Below are positions 26,807 through 35,055 of a stretch of 64,000 nucleotides of DNA, one piece after another; within the stretch, counting starts at the first letter, position 1, and each line of letters opens with the position of its first letter. Source of the stretch: Pirellulaceae bacterium (GTDB lineage Bacteria > Planctomycetota > Planctomycetia > Pirellulales > Pirellulaceae); contig BPJU01000001.1 in the NCBI GenBank assembly GCA_026004775.1, positions 1-64,000 on the forward strand, written 5' to 3'. The position numbers and the translations under genes were made by a program. The notes beneath the pieces are model-generated. The model did no database searches. It saw only the letters and a list, made by a program, of their open reading frames with translations, and was not told the DNA's origin.

Positions 26807-28583
26807 TCATGACGTATCGTTAATCAACCGTCGTTCCTGCCGGTGACGGCGACGAGCGTTCGCTCGCCGCTCGTTCTCGCGAATCCGAAAATGACGTATC
26901 CGATCCGGGTGTTTTTCCGCCCAACGCCACGGCAACAACTCTTCGTAATTGGTCTGGCCCGCCAGCAGCTGTTCCAACACGTCTTTCACAAAATACCATA
27001 CATCCAGGTGATTCCGCTCCGCGCTGCGGACCAACGTCAGCAGATTCGCCGAACGCTCCGCTGCCGACAAGCTCTGCACGAACAGCCAGTTCTTTCGACC
27101 CGTAGCCACATGCTTCATCTGCTGCTCGGTATCATTGTTGTCGATCGGCACCTGTGGATGATCCAGGTACAACGTCAACTGCCGAAAATGCGTACGGATG
27201 TAGTGGATCGCCTTGCCAAAGTCGCTGGTGCGCAAAATAACATTCGACACGCGCCGGTCGGCCTCCAGAATCCACTCCCACATCCGGTCCCACACGGCAC
27301 GCGCCTCACGCCGGCGCAGCTCCAGACGATCTGCCTCCGGCAAGTGCCGGCCGCGCTCCTCAATGTCGTACAGCTTCTGGAACCACCTAAGCCATTGGTC
27401 ACGCTCTTGCGGATACGCTTGAGAATCGAAAATTTTCCGCCGCGCGTGAGCATTACACGCCGCTTGCAAAATCTTCCCATTGGATGAAGCAATGATGCCG
27501 TCATACCCCGACCAGCAGTCACCCAACAGAATCCCTTGATAATCCCCCAGAAAGAACGCGGGCCCGTCCCGATGCTGGCTCACCGTAAAATCGAAAACCA
27601 CCAACGGCGTTGTCACCGGCCGATAAGCCCACATGCGAGCCGTAATGCTCCGCATGCCGCGATCCAGGGCACGCTTCAGCACTTCAAGAGCTCGACGATG
27701 GCGAGGTTCATTCGGATCCACATCCGGCAAAAGCTCCGTAATCACCATCGTCACGCGCGTGTCGTCCACCCCCAGCACACTGTCGCGCAAAGCCACTTGA
27801 CGGTAATACCCAACGAGCGGTGCGATCACATCCGCTGCGCTCCTCACGATGTTCCATTGCGTGCTGCGATGGGGCTCCCACCCACAGCCTGCAAAAATGT
27901 TCTGCTGCCGATACAACGGCAGGTGATAGCTGTACCTGTAAGCAATGATTTTGGCCGCCAAACTCGGAGCATACTTGTCGCCCGCCACCAGCGAATTCGG
28001 CCGATTCGCCGAAAGCACACCACACTCCGGATGATTCGGACATACATACTTCGGATACAGCCTCACCAGCACATGCAGCTGGGGTGGCGTGTATTCCAAC
28101 GTTTCGGTCTTGTCCCAATACTTCTCGTCCAGCAGTTTCCGCTCCCCGTGCTCACAACACGTACACTGCGCCGCATCAGGGTGAACCACCTCCACTTTGC
28201 GCGGCAAATGGTCCGGAAAGCGATCTTCCTGCTTTTTCTTGGGACGTCGCCGCGTATACTGCTTGACCGTCTCTTGAGGCGGTTCAGCCGGTGCTTCCGG
28301 CTGTTGGCCCTCTGGCAACACGCTCGCTTCTCTCAGAAAACAACAGCTTCTGGTTCGGATCGATGTATCGCTCACGTTTCGGGCGAACGAACCGCTCCCA
28401 AAGCCGGCGATAAGCGTGCTCCCAACCCGCCGCCTGCTCACGGACCTTCTGGAGCTCGCGTTCCTTTTCCTGAAGAGCAATGTCTTTTTCCTGAAGAGCA
28501 ATATCCTTTTGGCGCAGTTGCTCGTCCTTGGCGAGCAGCAACGCTATCAGTTCATGGCGGGTTAAATGCTTCCATTCGTCCAT
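26807..28583 (-). pseudogene. tnpC: IS66 transposase TnpC, frameshifted near its N-terminus
   Basis: The N-terminal frame from ATG 28583 encodes a coiled coil with repeated QEKDIAL heptads and the IS66 motif RRLWERFVRPKRERY, DPNQKLLF. The rest, from EGQQPEAPAEPP onwards in a second frame, has the zinc-binding CxxC pair (CTCC, then CPNHPEC), the DDE core (LGVDDTRVTM, LLGDCWSGYDGI) and the C-terminal motif VPIDNNDTEQQMKHVATGRKNWLF. The frames meet near 28340, where one base separates KLLF from the SVLPEGQ reading. About 580 residues in all, a normal TnpC size. Confidence 0.85.
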
Positions 28584-28761
28584 GGCACGAATGATAACAT
28601 ATTTCTCTCACATTGCAATAACTCCTAACACAATTTTTTCACAAATTGCGGAAACTACCATCGATCTCCTGTTTCGTGCCGGCTTACGGTCGCATGGCCG
28701 AAAGCGATTGGCCGTCGGGCCAGCTCTCATCAAGTGACGACGCAGTTTCGGCTCGGCCCGC

Positions 28762-29103
28762 CTAACTCGACGTCGACACTCCTGCCGCCGGATGCGTATA
28801 GCGCTTGCGGCGCTTCTGCGAAGCTACCAATGACACTCCGTCCAGCAGCATCCACAGTTGCGTAGCATCCAGCCGCAGGACTGCCGAGCCGGTGTCGGTC
28901 AGGTTTTCGAACGTGCCGGCCTCCAGCACCCGGTAGTACAACCAAAATCCCTTGCCATCGAAATGCAGCATTTTCATCCGGTTCCGCGCCCGGTTGACGA
29001 ATACGAACAAGCTGCCGTCGGCCGGATCCGCCCCGAATTTCTCCCGTACGATCCCCGAAAGGCCGTCGATGCCCTTGCGCATGTCCGTAGGCTGCGTGTA
29101 CAC
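28762..29103 (-). CDS. tnpB: IS66 accessory protein TnpB, N-terminus frameshifted
   Basis: A 113-residue frame carrying the standard TnpB sequence YTQPTDMRKGIDGLSGIV, FVFVNRARNRMKMLHFDGKG and FWLYYRVLEAGTF. In intact family members the protein begins some ten to twenty residues before KIFVYTQ. Here those residues are in another frame (SILKRKF), separated by one missing A in AAAATTTT near 29112-29120. TnpB is required for IS66 transposition with TnpA and TnpC. GTG at 29103 would be a shortened start without a ribosome site. Confidence 0.85.
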   Translation of the reverse strand: MYTQPTDMRKGIDGLSGIVREKFGADPADGSLFVFVNRARNRMKMLHFDGKGFWLYYRVLEAGTFENLTDTGSAVLRLDATQLWMLLDGVSLVASQKRRKRYTHPAAGVSTSS

Positions 29104-29212
29104 GAAAATTTTCGCTTAAGAATTGAGTCGATCAAAGGAAACGTAGAGCGAAAAACGTTGCTCTTCCGTAACGGCCTATTCCAAAGCAAAAAGTGCGATG
29201 CCAAGGCAAGCA

Positions 29213-29636
29213 TCATCCAGCTTCCTGCGCTGCTAGGGTAAGCTGCAGGATTTGGCTGGCCAGTTTTTCTGCCAGTTGGGGCTCATCTTCCACGCGTAGT
29301 TCCACATCACCGGGGAGTCGAACAACCAGCACGGCTGGCTTGGGTGCAAAGCTCACCTGGACGGGACGAAAGGCGGGCTCATCGGCAGGGGACGAGCGCA
29401 CGTTACCTGGCCAGTCTCGCAGTCGACGCGGGCTGCGTGGGTGTGCGTGATACGGTGGCCTTCGGCGGTTCGCTGCCTGACGACGTGCCGTGCAGGCGTC
29501 GCTTCCAGTAATAAAACGTCGCTACGGAAACCTCCTCCTGCCGCCAGAATTCCGCAGTACTGAGCTCGGACTTCGTGAAGCGGCTGAGGCGATTCGTCCA
29601 TTCACGGCACTTTCGGCTACGATCAGCTTGGTCCAC
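29213..29636 (-). pseudogene. tnpA: IS66 TnpA, frameshifted
   Basis: First part from ATG 29636: WTNRLSRFTKSELSTAEFWR and VSVATFYYWKRRL, the helix-turn-helix of TnpA. The second part in a different frame from about 29400 has FRPVQVSFAP and VRLPGDVELRVEDEP, the usual TnpA C-terminus. A one-base shift near 29402 separates them. Confidence 0.8.
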
Positions 29637-29704
29637 GGGGTGACTCCTTGGCTGAAAACGGCGTGTTCCGAGACTACGCCATCAGCCTACCAACCCCGTC
29701 AAGA

Positions 29705-29725
29705 ATGGTGCCGGTGTACGCTTAC
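29705..29725 (-). repeat. IS66 terminal inverted repeat, right
   Basis: Perfect inverted match to 26264-26284. Confidence 0.9.
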
Positions 29726-30032
29726 AAAGGAACGGATAGTCCAACTTCGCGCTTGGTGTGCAGCCGAGGTGGAAATTGCCAAGCACGTGTACCGTAGCCT
29801 CGCGACGATCGATCGGGAGTTGAGGCGGAACGCGACAGGGGATCAGTACTTCGCAGCTCAGGCCCATGAAAAAGCCAAGGAGCGCCGGCGCCAACGTCCC
29901 CGTCCCCGCAAAATGGATGGCTCCGATCAGAACGAATTTGTCCGCAGGGGGTTACCGCAGTATTGGTCACGGGAACAGATTGCAGGACGCTGGAACATAG
30001 TCCGTCCGGATGGCACTCCGATATCGAAGTAA
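29718..30032 (+). pseudogene. N-terminal remnant of an IS30-family transposase
   Basis: Reads LTKERIVQLRAWCAAEVEIA then RSLATIDRELRRNATGDQYF, AQAHEKAKERRRQRPRPRK and LPQYWSREQIAGRWNIVRPD, the helix-turn-helix and linker of IS30 transposases (RSxSTIxRELRRN, WSPEQIAGRL). The DDE domain is missing: a stop follows at 30032. The first codons overlap the IS66 terminal repeat, so IS66 appears to have inserted into, or recombined with, an IS30 copy. Confidence 0.75.
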
Positions 30033-30111
30033 ACCATTTATACGTCGATCCACGGAGACTGGCAGGCGGAGCATTGGCGCAGCTTTTTGCGCGGCTTTCA
30101 AAATCGGCCGC

Positions 30112-30240
30112 CACTTACTGACAAAAGCTAGTATTAGGCTGCCAGAGCTGCCAAACGAAGTAGCAGGTCGCCCATTTGATCGATAGCCATCCCACACCTG
30201 CAGACCGCGATAATTCGTTCCGCAGAATGGAGCGCGGCAA
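30112..30240 (+). repeat. Dispersed repeat, family 2, copy 2
   Basis: CTGACAAAAGCTAGTATTAG to TTCCGCAGAATGG, diverged from the copy at 20262 but aligned over the full length in the same orientation. Confidence 0.7.
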
Positions 30241-30345
30241 CGCTTTTGGGACCGTCAGCATGCGAGGGGTTGCCATTCGGGCTGTTCCGCGGGGATGTGT
30301 TTCGGTGATTAAGTTCCTCATGCGGGCAAGAGGATGTTCCTATCT

Positions 30346-30532
30346 GTAGCGGAAGTCGCTAGGCGGCTGCGCCAGCAGCCGCGGCAAGACTTCCGAACCA
30401 ACAATTTCCCATCAGGCGCCCCCGTCCTCGGCCACCGCGCAGAACGCGCCAGAGTTCGTCCCGCTCCTTCCATTTCGCATATCGGAACACTTACGCCGTT
30501 CGCTGGCGCGAACGGCTAGCGTGTTCCGCTAC
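30346..30532. repeat. REPIN: two inverted REP hairpins ~90 bases apart, copy 1
   Basis: The left hairpin (GTAG head, outer stem CGGAAGTC/GACTTCCG, inner stem starting GGCGGCTGC) and the right hairpin (outer stem CGGAACAC/GTGTTCCG, inner stem GCCGTTCGC/GCGAACGGC, closing in CTAC, the complement of GTAG) are the same structural unit in opposite orientation. Internal loops are conserved (GCTA and GYAA when read from the GTAG side). A close copy of the whole unit stands at 33612. Confidence 0.85.
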
Positions 30533-30699
30533 GAAGAAAAATCCGCTCATCGCTGGGTCGGAAGGTTTCCGGTTCTTTGCAATGCGGCGTTCCTCCGCTC
30601 GTTTGAAAGTAACGCTTTGCCGCCATCAGTGGCCTTGGTACTCAGGAACCAAGACGGCACACACGTGCCCCACTCCAAAATGCCCGAGCCGCCACGAAT
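30533..30699. other. Non-coding junction upstream of the second Rhs core
   Basis: No promoter or ribosome site is evident for the Rhs core that follows. The last 25 bases (CACGAATGTGGCTCG) match the sequence just before the core at 22421. Confidence 0.45.
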
Positions 30700-32835
30700 G
30701 TGGCTCGCCTGGACGGGGATGCTGCGCGCTTGACAAGCGGTACGCTGGCGCGCGAAATTAACTATTCGTGGGACATCGGTACGAGACTCGTTGCGGCTTC
30801 GGATCCGGATAGTAGCTATACGCTGGCGTACGATGACTTGGATCGCCTCGTAAGCATTGACAATCAGGGGACGCCGAACATTCCACGAGTAGTCTTGAAT
30901 TCCTCATACGATGCTTCGGGCAACCGCACGCGGCTTGCGGCCGTGATCGACGGGACGGACGATTTTGTGAACGATTACACGTATGATCTACTCAATCGCA
31001 TGACACGGGTCGACCAGTCCTGTGTGGCGGGTGGCCATGCGGTGGCCGAAAAGCGAGTCGATATGGCGTATAACTCGCTGGGGCAGTTTACCCAGATTGT
31101 GCGTTATCGTGCTCTGTCCGGTACGCCGTCGGATGAGGTGGCTACTTCTGTTTACACGTATGATGCCGCGCACCGGTTGGTGGGCTTGTCACACAATCGA
31201 GGCGGCCAGCCGCTCTTTACGCCTTATAGTTGGACGTATGATCCGCTGGACCGCATCATCGAGATGGTGAACTCGGACGGAACGAGCGTTTTTACGTACG
31301 ATCAGACGGATCAGCTTACGGGTGCCGACCATTCCTATCAGACGGACGAGGCGTACCAGTACGACGCGAACGGCAACCGCACGGGCGGCGGTTATGTTAC
31401 CGGGAGCAACAACCAGCTTCTGGAGGACAGCACGTATCGCTACGAGTACGATGCGGAAGGCAATCGCACGGCGAAAGAAACGATAGCCACAGGCGAGCGT
31501 GAAGAATACACGTGGGACCACCGCAATCGGCTGGTGAGGTTTTTGAGGAAAGACGCACAAGGCGCCATCATTTTGGATGTGCATTATTCGTACGACGTAT
31601 TTGACCGGCGGATAGGCAAGACGGTGGATCCGGACGGGGATGGGCCTCAAGAGCCGTCGTTTACGTGGTTTGTGTATGACAATCCGTCGGTGGTGACGGG
31701 CGCCTCGGATCCGGCTCTTGTGGGAGCGGACCACATTGTGCTTGAGTTTACTGGCAGTCAACCGGCTACGCTCAAGTATCGCTATTTGCACGGACCGGTG
31801 GTGGACCAGGTATTTGCTCGGGAGGACGTGGAGTCCTTATGGCAACCGGGTGAAGTCTTGTGGGCTTTGGGCGACCACTTGGGCACGGTGCGGGACTTGT
31901 TTGACAGTGCTGGCAACGTGGTGAACCACCTAAGGTACGAGGCTTTTGGCCGGATTACATCCGAGACGAACGCGGCGGTGGATTTCTTGTTTGCCTTTAC
32001 GGGCCGCGAGCGCGACGAGGAATCGGGCCTTTTCTATTACCGAGCCCGCTATTATGACCCTGCCGCGGGGCGGTTTATCAGCGAGGATCCCGTCTCATTT
32101 AAGGCAAACGACATGAATCTCGTCCGCTATGTGGGAAACGCGCCTACAGGATTCGTCGATCCCTTAGGTAACGAGCGACGGCGAATCCATATTGTAAACA
32201 CCAGAACCGGCGAGGTAAGAGAAGTTGCCATACCGCCTGGCGAGGATCCTGGCGAGTTTATCGCTCGTCTTTATCCCCCCGAGCATGGCTGGATAATTGG
32301 GGATCAGGCGATGCGGATAGGACAAGATCCCCGTTTAGATCCGTACCTACGATATGAGCCACCCCCCTCATCTCCGCCTGTGGGTGATACGAGCAAGCCT
32401 GTAGGTCCACACCCCGGTGCGATCCTCATTCAAATTGGCATTGGGTTCGTACCCGGCATCGGAGAACTACAAGACGCGTGGACCATTATCGCCCCAGATT
32501 CGACATTTTCAGATCGATTGACAGCAACTATAAGCCTTTCGCTCAATGTGGCGACATTCGGTCGGGCGCCGAACTTTGGCGCGGCGTCCAAGGCCGCTCG
32601 CAAGGCCGCCGATGCGGCCCAAGCCGCGTGGGCTGCTGACGCCGCAGCCGACGCTGCGCGGGTCGCGGGGCGAACTTATGATGATATAATCAAAAATGAG
32701 GAGGTCTTTAGATGTTGGGTTAATCGTCTCGATCCCGTCGACAAACCACTACCGCCAGAAGTGGCAACGAAAGTTTGGGAAAGGGCAAAAAAGTTAGGAT
32801 ACGACGTTAGATTCGATGAAAACCCCGTAAGGTGA
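30700..32835 (+). CDS. Rhs core with pre-toxin and toxin module CT3, 5'-truncated
   Basis: A 711-residue frame. The first 470 residues are the YD-repeat core, nearly identical to the copy at 22421 but without its frameshift, ending at RARYYDPAAGRFISEDPVSF. Next come a new linker (GNERRRIHIVNTRTGEVREV), a hydrophobic pre-toxin-like region (GIGFVPGIGELQDAWTII, then ISLSLNVATFG) and an Ala-rich helix leading to the toxin end (LPPEVATKVWERAKKLGYDV). The protein lacks the export part and probably has no own start: GTG at 30700 has no ribosome site. An in-frame TGA ends it 90 bases before what looks like the natural end (see the next entry). Followed by its candidate immunity gene. Confidence 0.85.
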   Translation: MARLDGDAARLTSGTLAREINYSWDIGTRLVAASDPDSSYTLAYDDLDRLVSIDNQGTPNIPRVVLNSSYDASGNRTRLAAVIDGTDDFVNDYTYDLLNRMTRVDQSCVAGGHAVAEKRVDMAYNSLGQFTQIVRYRALSGTPSDEVATSVYTYDAAHRLVGLSHNRGGQPLFTPYSWTYDPLDRIIEMVNSDGTSVFTYDQTDQLTGADHSYQTDEAYQYDANGNRTGGGYVTGSNNQLLEDSTYRYEYDAEGNRTAKETIATGEREEYTWDHRNRLVRFLRKDAQGAIILDVHYSYDVFDRRIGKTVDPDGDGPQEPSFTWFVYDNPSVVTGASDPALVGADHIVLEFTGSQPATLKYRYLHGPVVDQVFAREDVESLWQPGEVLWALGDHLGTVRDLFDSAGNVVNHLRYEAFGRITSETNAAVDFLFAFTGRERDEESGLFYYRARYYDPAAGRFISEDPVSFKANDMNLVRYVGNAPTGFVDPLGNERRRIHIVNTRTGEVREVAIPPGEDPGEFIARLYPPEHGWIIGDQAMRIGQDPRLDPYLRYEPPPSSPPVGDTSKPVGPHPGAILIQIGIGFVPGIGELQDAWTIIAPDSTFSDRLTATISLSLNVATFGRAPNFGAASKAARKAADAAQAAWAADAAADAARVAGRTYDDIIKNEEVFRCWVNRLDPVDKPLPPEVATKVWERAKKLGYDVRFDENPVR

Positions 32836-32925
32836 GAAAAATGGAAAGGACAGCCACATATTAACATTGGCAAAAAGCATATACCAGTTGAGCCGGGTTG
32901 GAAGCCGCCAGGGACCCAACAATGA
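32836..32925 (+). pseudogene. In-frame continuation of CT3 beyond a TGA codon
   Basis: After TGA at 32833-32835 the same frame stays open for 29 codons: EKWKGQPHINIGKKHIPVEP and then GWKPPGTQQ, ending at TGA 32923-32925. PHINIG and HIPVEPG look like the terminal motif of a toxin domain rather than random sequence, and the final TGA overlaps the ATG of the next gene as ATGA. This indicates that the toxin once ended here and that the earlier TGA is a nonsense mutation. Confidence 0.7.
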
Positions 32926-33518
32926 ACGCCACCAAAGAATTACGCGGGTATTTAGTAGTTCTTCCGTATAGCGAAAATCGTCTGTTAACAGCGGATGGTC
33001 TCACATGGGACGTGGATACATATCAAGGAGCAGGCCGTGTACCAGCATATCACGTTGAGTCGCAGGGATCGCCGTATCCGGAAGAAAGGGAAGCCATAGA
33101 CGCCTACGTGTTCGGAGACTTCAAGGATTACGAAACGAATCTCATTCCGACGTATGAAAAAGCTGTAGAACTATTGCAAATGTTTAGTCGATCACCTCGC
33201 CGGTATGAAATTATATTTTGTTGTAGCGATGAAACTGATGCTAAGAATGTGTCCCTACCAGGTGCTCAACTCGAGCGGCTGGGCTACGACGTGGCTTGTC
33301 TCGACGGCTACTGGTCTATTGTCCTGGACATGCCTTATTCCGATTGGGCCTTACCCTTTCGTAAGTTATTGAACAGTAATGGCCTGTTTGATCGCAAGGA
33401 GGACGCGCTCGAGTATCGCCGCCAGTATATCGAGAGGCGAGAACACGATTGGGAATTTGGATTTGACATAATCTTTGTTGCCAGGGTCGTTCAGGATCTG
33501 GCTGGTTGCTGTCCATAA
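32922..33518 (+). CDS. Candidate immunity protein for CT3
   Basis: A 198-residue soluble, acidic protein without signal or membrane segment (starting MNATKELRGYLVVLPYSENR). The ATG overlaps the presumed original toxin stop (ATGA), the usual coupling in toxin/immunity pairs. Base composition is A/T-richer than the Rhs core. I recognise no family. Function is inferred from position only. Confidence 0.6.
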   Translation: MNATKELRGYLVVLPYSENRLLTADGLTWDVDTYQGAGRVPAYHVESQGSPYPEEREAIDAYVFGDFKDYETNLIPTYEKAVELLQMFSRSPRRYEIIFCCSDETDAKNVSLPGAQLERLGYDVACLDGYWSIVLDMPYSDWALPFRKLLNSNGLFDRKEDALEYRRQYIERREHDWEFGFDIIFVARVVQDLAGCCP

Positions 33519-33611
33519 GGAATTAGTATGGCTGGTGCACTGCCGTCTCGGCCGTGTCGGTCACCCAAGACGCTGGTTCAAACCGGTGTAAAACGAACTT
33601 GACCGTTGTTC
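33519..33611. other. Short repeat-containing spacer
   Basis: Contains ACCCAAGACGCTGGTTC, shared with 20507 and 20623, and continues into GAACTTGACCGTTGTTCGTAGCGG, shared with the region before the hairpin at 20676. Confidence 0.6.
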
Positions 33612-33798
33612 GTAGCGGAAATCGCCAGGCGGCTGCGCGAGCAGCCGCCGCAAGACTTCCGAACCAAGCATTTCCCATCGGGCGTCCCCATGCTCGACCA
33701 CCGCGCAGAACCCGCCAGAGTTCGCCCCGCTCCTTCCAGTTCGAATATCGGAACACTTACGCCGTTCGCTTTCGCGAACGGCTAGCCTGTTCCGCTAC
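33612..33798. repeat. REPIN: two inverted REP hairpins, copy 2
   Basis: Same layout as the copy at 30346: left hairpin 33616-33661 with inner stem GGCGGCTGC/GCAGCCGCC, right hairpin 33749-33794 with inner stem GCCGTTCGC/GCGAACGGC and one outer-stem mismatch (CTGTTCCG). The spacer between the hairpins is also conserved (ACCGCGCAGAAC, GCCAGAGTTCG, CGCTCCTTCCA). Confidence 0.85.
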
Positions 33799-33879
33799 CA
33801 AGGGAAATCCGCTTGTCGCGGAAGCTTCTGGATCAAGCCCAGAAGCTGGGTGTTACCGTCGTGGGGCGACTTAAGAGAC

Positions 33880-33930
33880 GCCGCTCCTCGCAGCCTAATA
33901 TCAGCTTTTGTCAGAAAGTGCAGCGAAAAA
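33880..33930 (-). repeat. Dispersed repeat, family 2, partial inverted copy
   Basis: Read on the minus strand it gives CTGACAAAAGCTGATATTAG and GCTGCGAGGAGC, the start of the repeats at 20262 and 30112. Confidence 0.7.
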
Positions 33931-34060
33931 GCAAAAAAGCGAAAAATCTCAGCAAAAATTGACGTTGCGGAGCTATGAGCAATTCCTTATATGAATGCCG
34001 GGAAGTTCGCTCCGCCGGAGGAATTGCCGCACTATCGGCATTGCGCCAGGGAGGTCGCCG

Positions 34061-34822
34061 ATGCGCCGCTTGATTACCAGTATCCAGAAAGCGTGCCTAC
34101 TGGTTCTGGCCGTCTGTTTTCCTATGGCGGGTGGGTGTCACCGCGCCGAAGGCGACAGTAGCGCAAACCGTGCTCCGGCGCTCAGCGTGGCTGCCGCTTC
34201 CAGTAACAACCTCACCGCGACGTCTCGTGCTTCCCGGACAGCTATTCGTTCCGGAGAGCTTCCACCTTCGCCAGCCGACGGCACGCTTCTTGTAGAAGTG
34301 AGAACGAATCTGGGGAGTTTCACCATTCGGTTATTCGCGGAGAAAGCCCCCAGAACGGTAGAGAACTTTTTAGAAAACTATGTGGAACGAGGTTTTTATG
34401 AACAGACGGTTTTTCATCATGTCGAGCGCGATTTCATGATCGTGGCGGGCGGCTACACTCAGGATCTGAAACCGAAGCCGACTCGAGCCTGGATCCGCAA
34501 CGAGTCGGACAACGGTTTGACCAATCGCCGCGGGACGGTGGCCATGGTCCGCCATCCGGACTACCCTCACAGCGCTACATCGCAATTCTTCATCAACGTG
34601 GTGGATAACCCGTCGCTGGACTACCGCCCATCAGCTTCCAGCGACCGCCCGGAAGAAGCGTATGGCTACACCGTCTTTGGCGAAGTGGTGAGCGGAATGG
34701 ATGTGGTGGATCGAATCGCCGCCGTACCTACGCGTGCTCGAGGTGAGTTTCCTGCTGTACCGGTCGAGCCGGTAGTCATCGAATCGATACGGCGGATTGA
34801 CCGTGCCGGATCCCGGCCCTAA
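34061..34822 (+). CDS. Cyclophilin-type peptidyl-prolyl isomerase, lipoprotein
   Basis: A 253-residue protein. The N-terminus (KACLLVLAVCFPMAGGC) is a lipoprotein signal with lipobox AGGC, so it should be tethered to a membrane outside the cytoplasm. After a Ser/Ala-rich linker, residues about 75-245 are a cyclophilin domain: VRTNLGSFTIRLFAEKAPRT, NFLENYVERGFYEQTVFHHV, GTVAMVRHPDYPHSATSQFF and YGYTVFGEVVSGMDVVDRI. It catalyses cis-trans isomerisation at proline during folding of exported proteins. Residues FHHV and QFFI are in the expected active-site places. GGGAGG lies 6 bases upstream of the chosen ATG; a longer frame starts at 33995 but would add an unlikely leader. Confidence 0.88.
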   Translation: MRRLITSIQKACLLVLAVCFPMAGGCHRAEGDSSANRAPALSVAAASSNNLTATSRASRTAIRSGELPPSPADGTLLVEVRTNLGSFTIRLFAEKAPRTVENFLENYVERGFYEQTVFHHVERDFMIVAGGYTQDLKPKPTRAWIRNESDNGLTNRRGTVAMVRHPDYPHSATSQFFINVVDNPSLDYRPSASSDRPEEAYGYTVFGEVVSGMDVVDRIAAVPTRARGEFPAVPVEPVVIESIRRIDRAGSRP

Positions 34823-34848
34823 GCGACGCTGGGTCGATGTTTTGGGGG

Positions 34849-34860
34849 TGCCTGGCACCA
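34849..34860. repeat. Solitary inverted GTGCCTGGCACC palindrome
   Basis: Same palindrome as in the arrays at 7313 and 62087, in inverse orientation, just after the cyclophilin stop. Confidence 0.7.
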
Positions 34861-35055
34861 CCATCGGCCCACGGAATCCTAGCCAAACGTCTGATCGACG
34901 CGCGGATCTTTCCAGGCATGCATGGCCAACCCACCGGTCGAAATGTTCGGCTACAATAGGGTAAGGTGGATTGTCGGGGCCTGGACTGCGCCCCGATGCC
35001 GGATTGGCAGGCAATGCAGGCCGTATCGTTTTGCCTTCACTTGGATAGTGCGGCG

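Larger units (their letters stand above)
26264..29725 (-). mobile_element. IS66-family insertion sequence, all three genes frameshifted
   Basis: Bounded by perfect inverted repeats of 21 bases beginning GTAAGCGTACACCGGCA, the GTAAGCG start being typical of IS66. Inside on the minus strand are tnpA, tnpB and tnpC in the family's order. The 8 bases flanking each end (GAACTAAT and AAAGGAAC) are not the same, so the expected target duplication is absent and a rearrangement followed insertion. Some 520 bases downstream of tnpC are not explained. Confidence 0.88.

Noticed and set aside
26465-26812. A 115-residue frame in the IS66 tail as a passenger gene
   Set aside because: Ser/Thr/Arg/Pro-rich with no hydrophobic core, no ribosome site, and it overlaps the tnpC end antisense.
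26256-29733. 8-base target duplication of the IS66 element
   Set aside because: The flanks GAACTAAT and AAAGGAAC differ.
32833-32835. In-frame TGA as a selenocysteine codon
   Set aside because: No selenocysteine-like context or nearby Sec element; a nonsense mutation explains it better.
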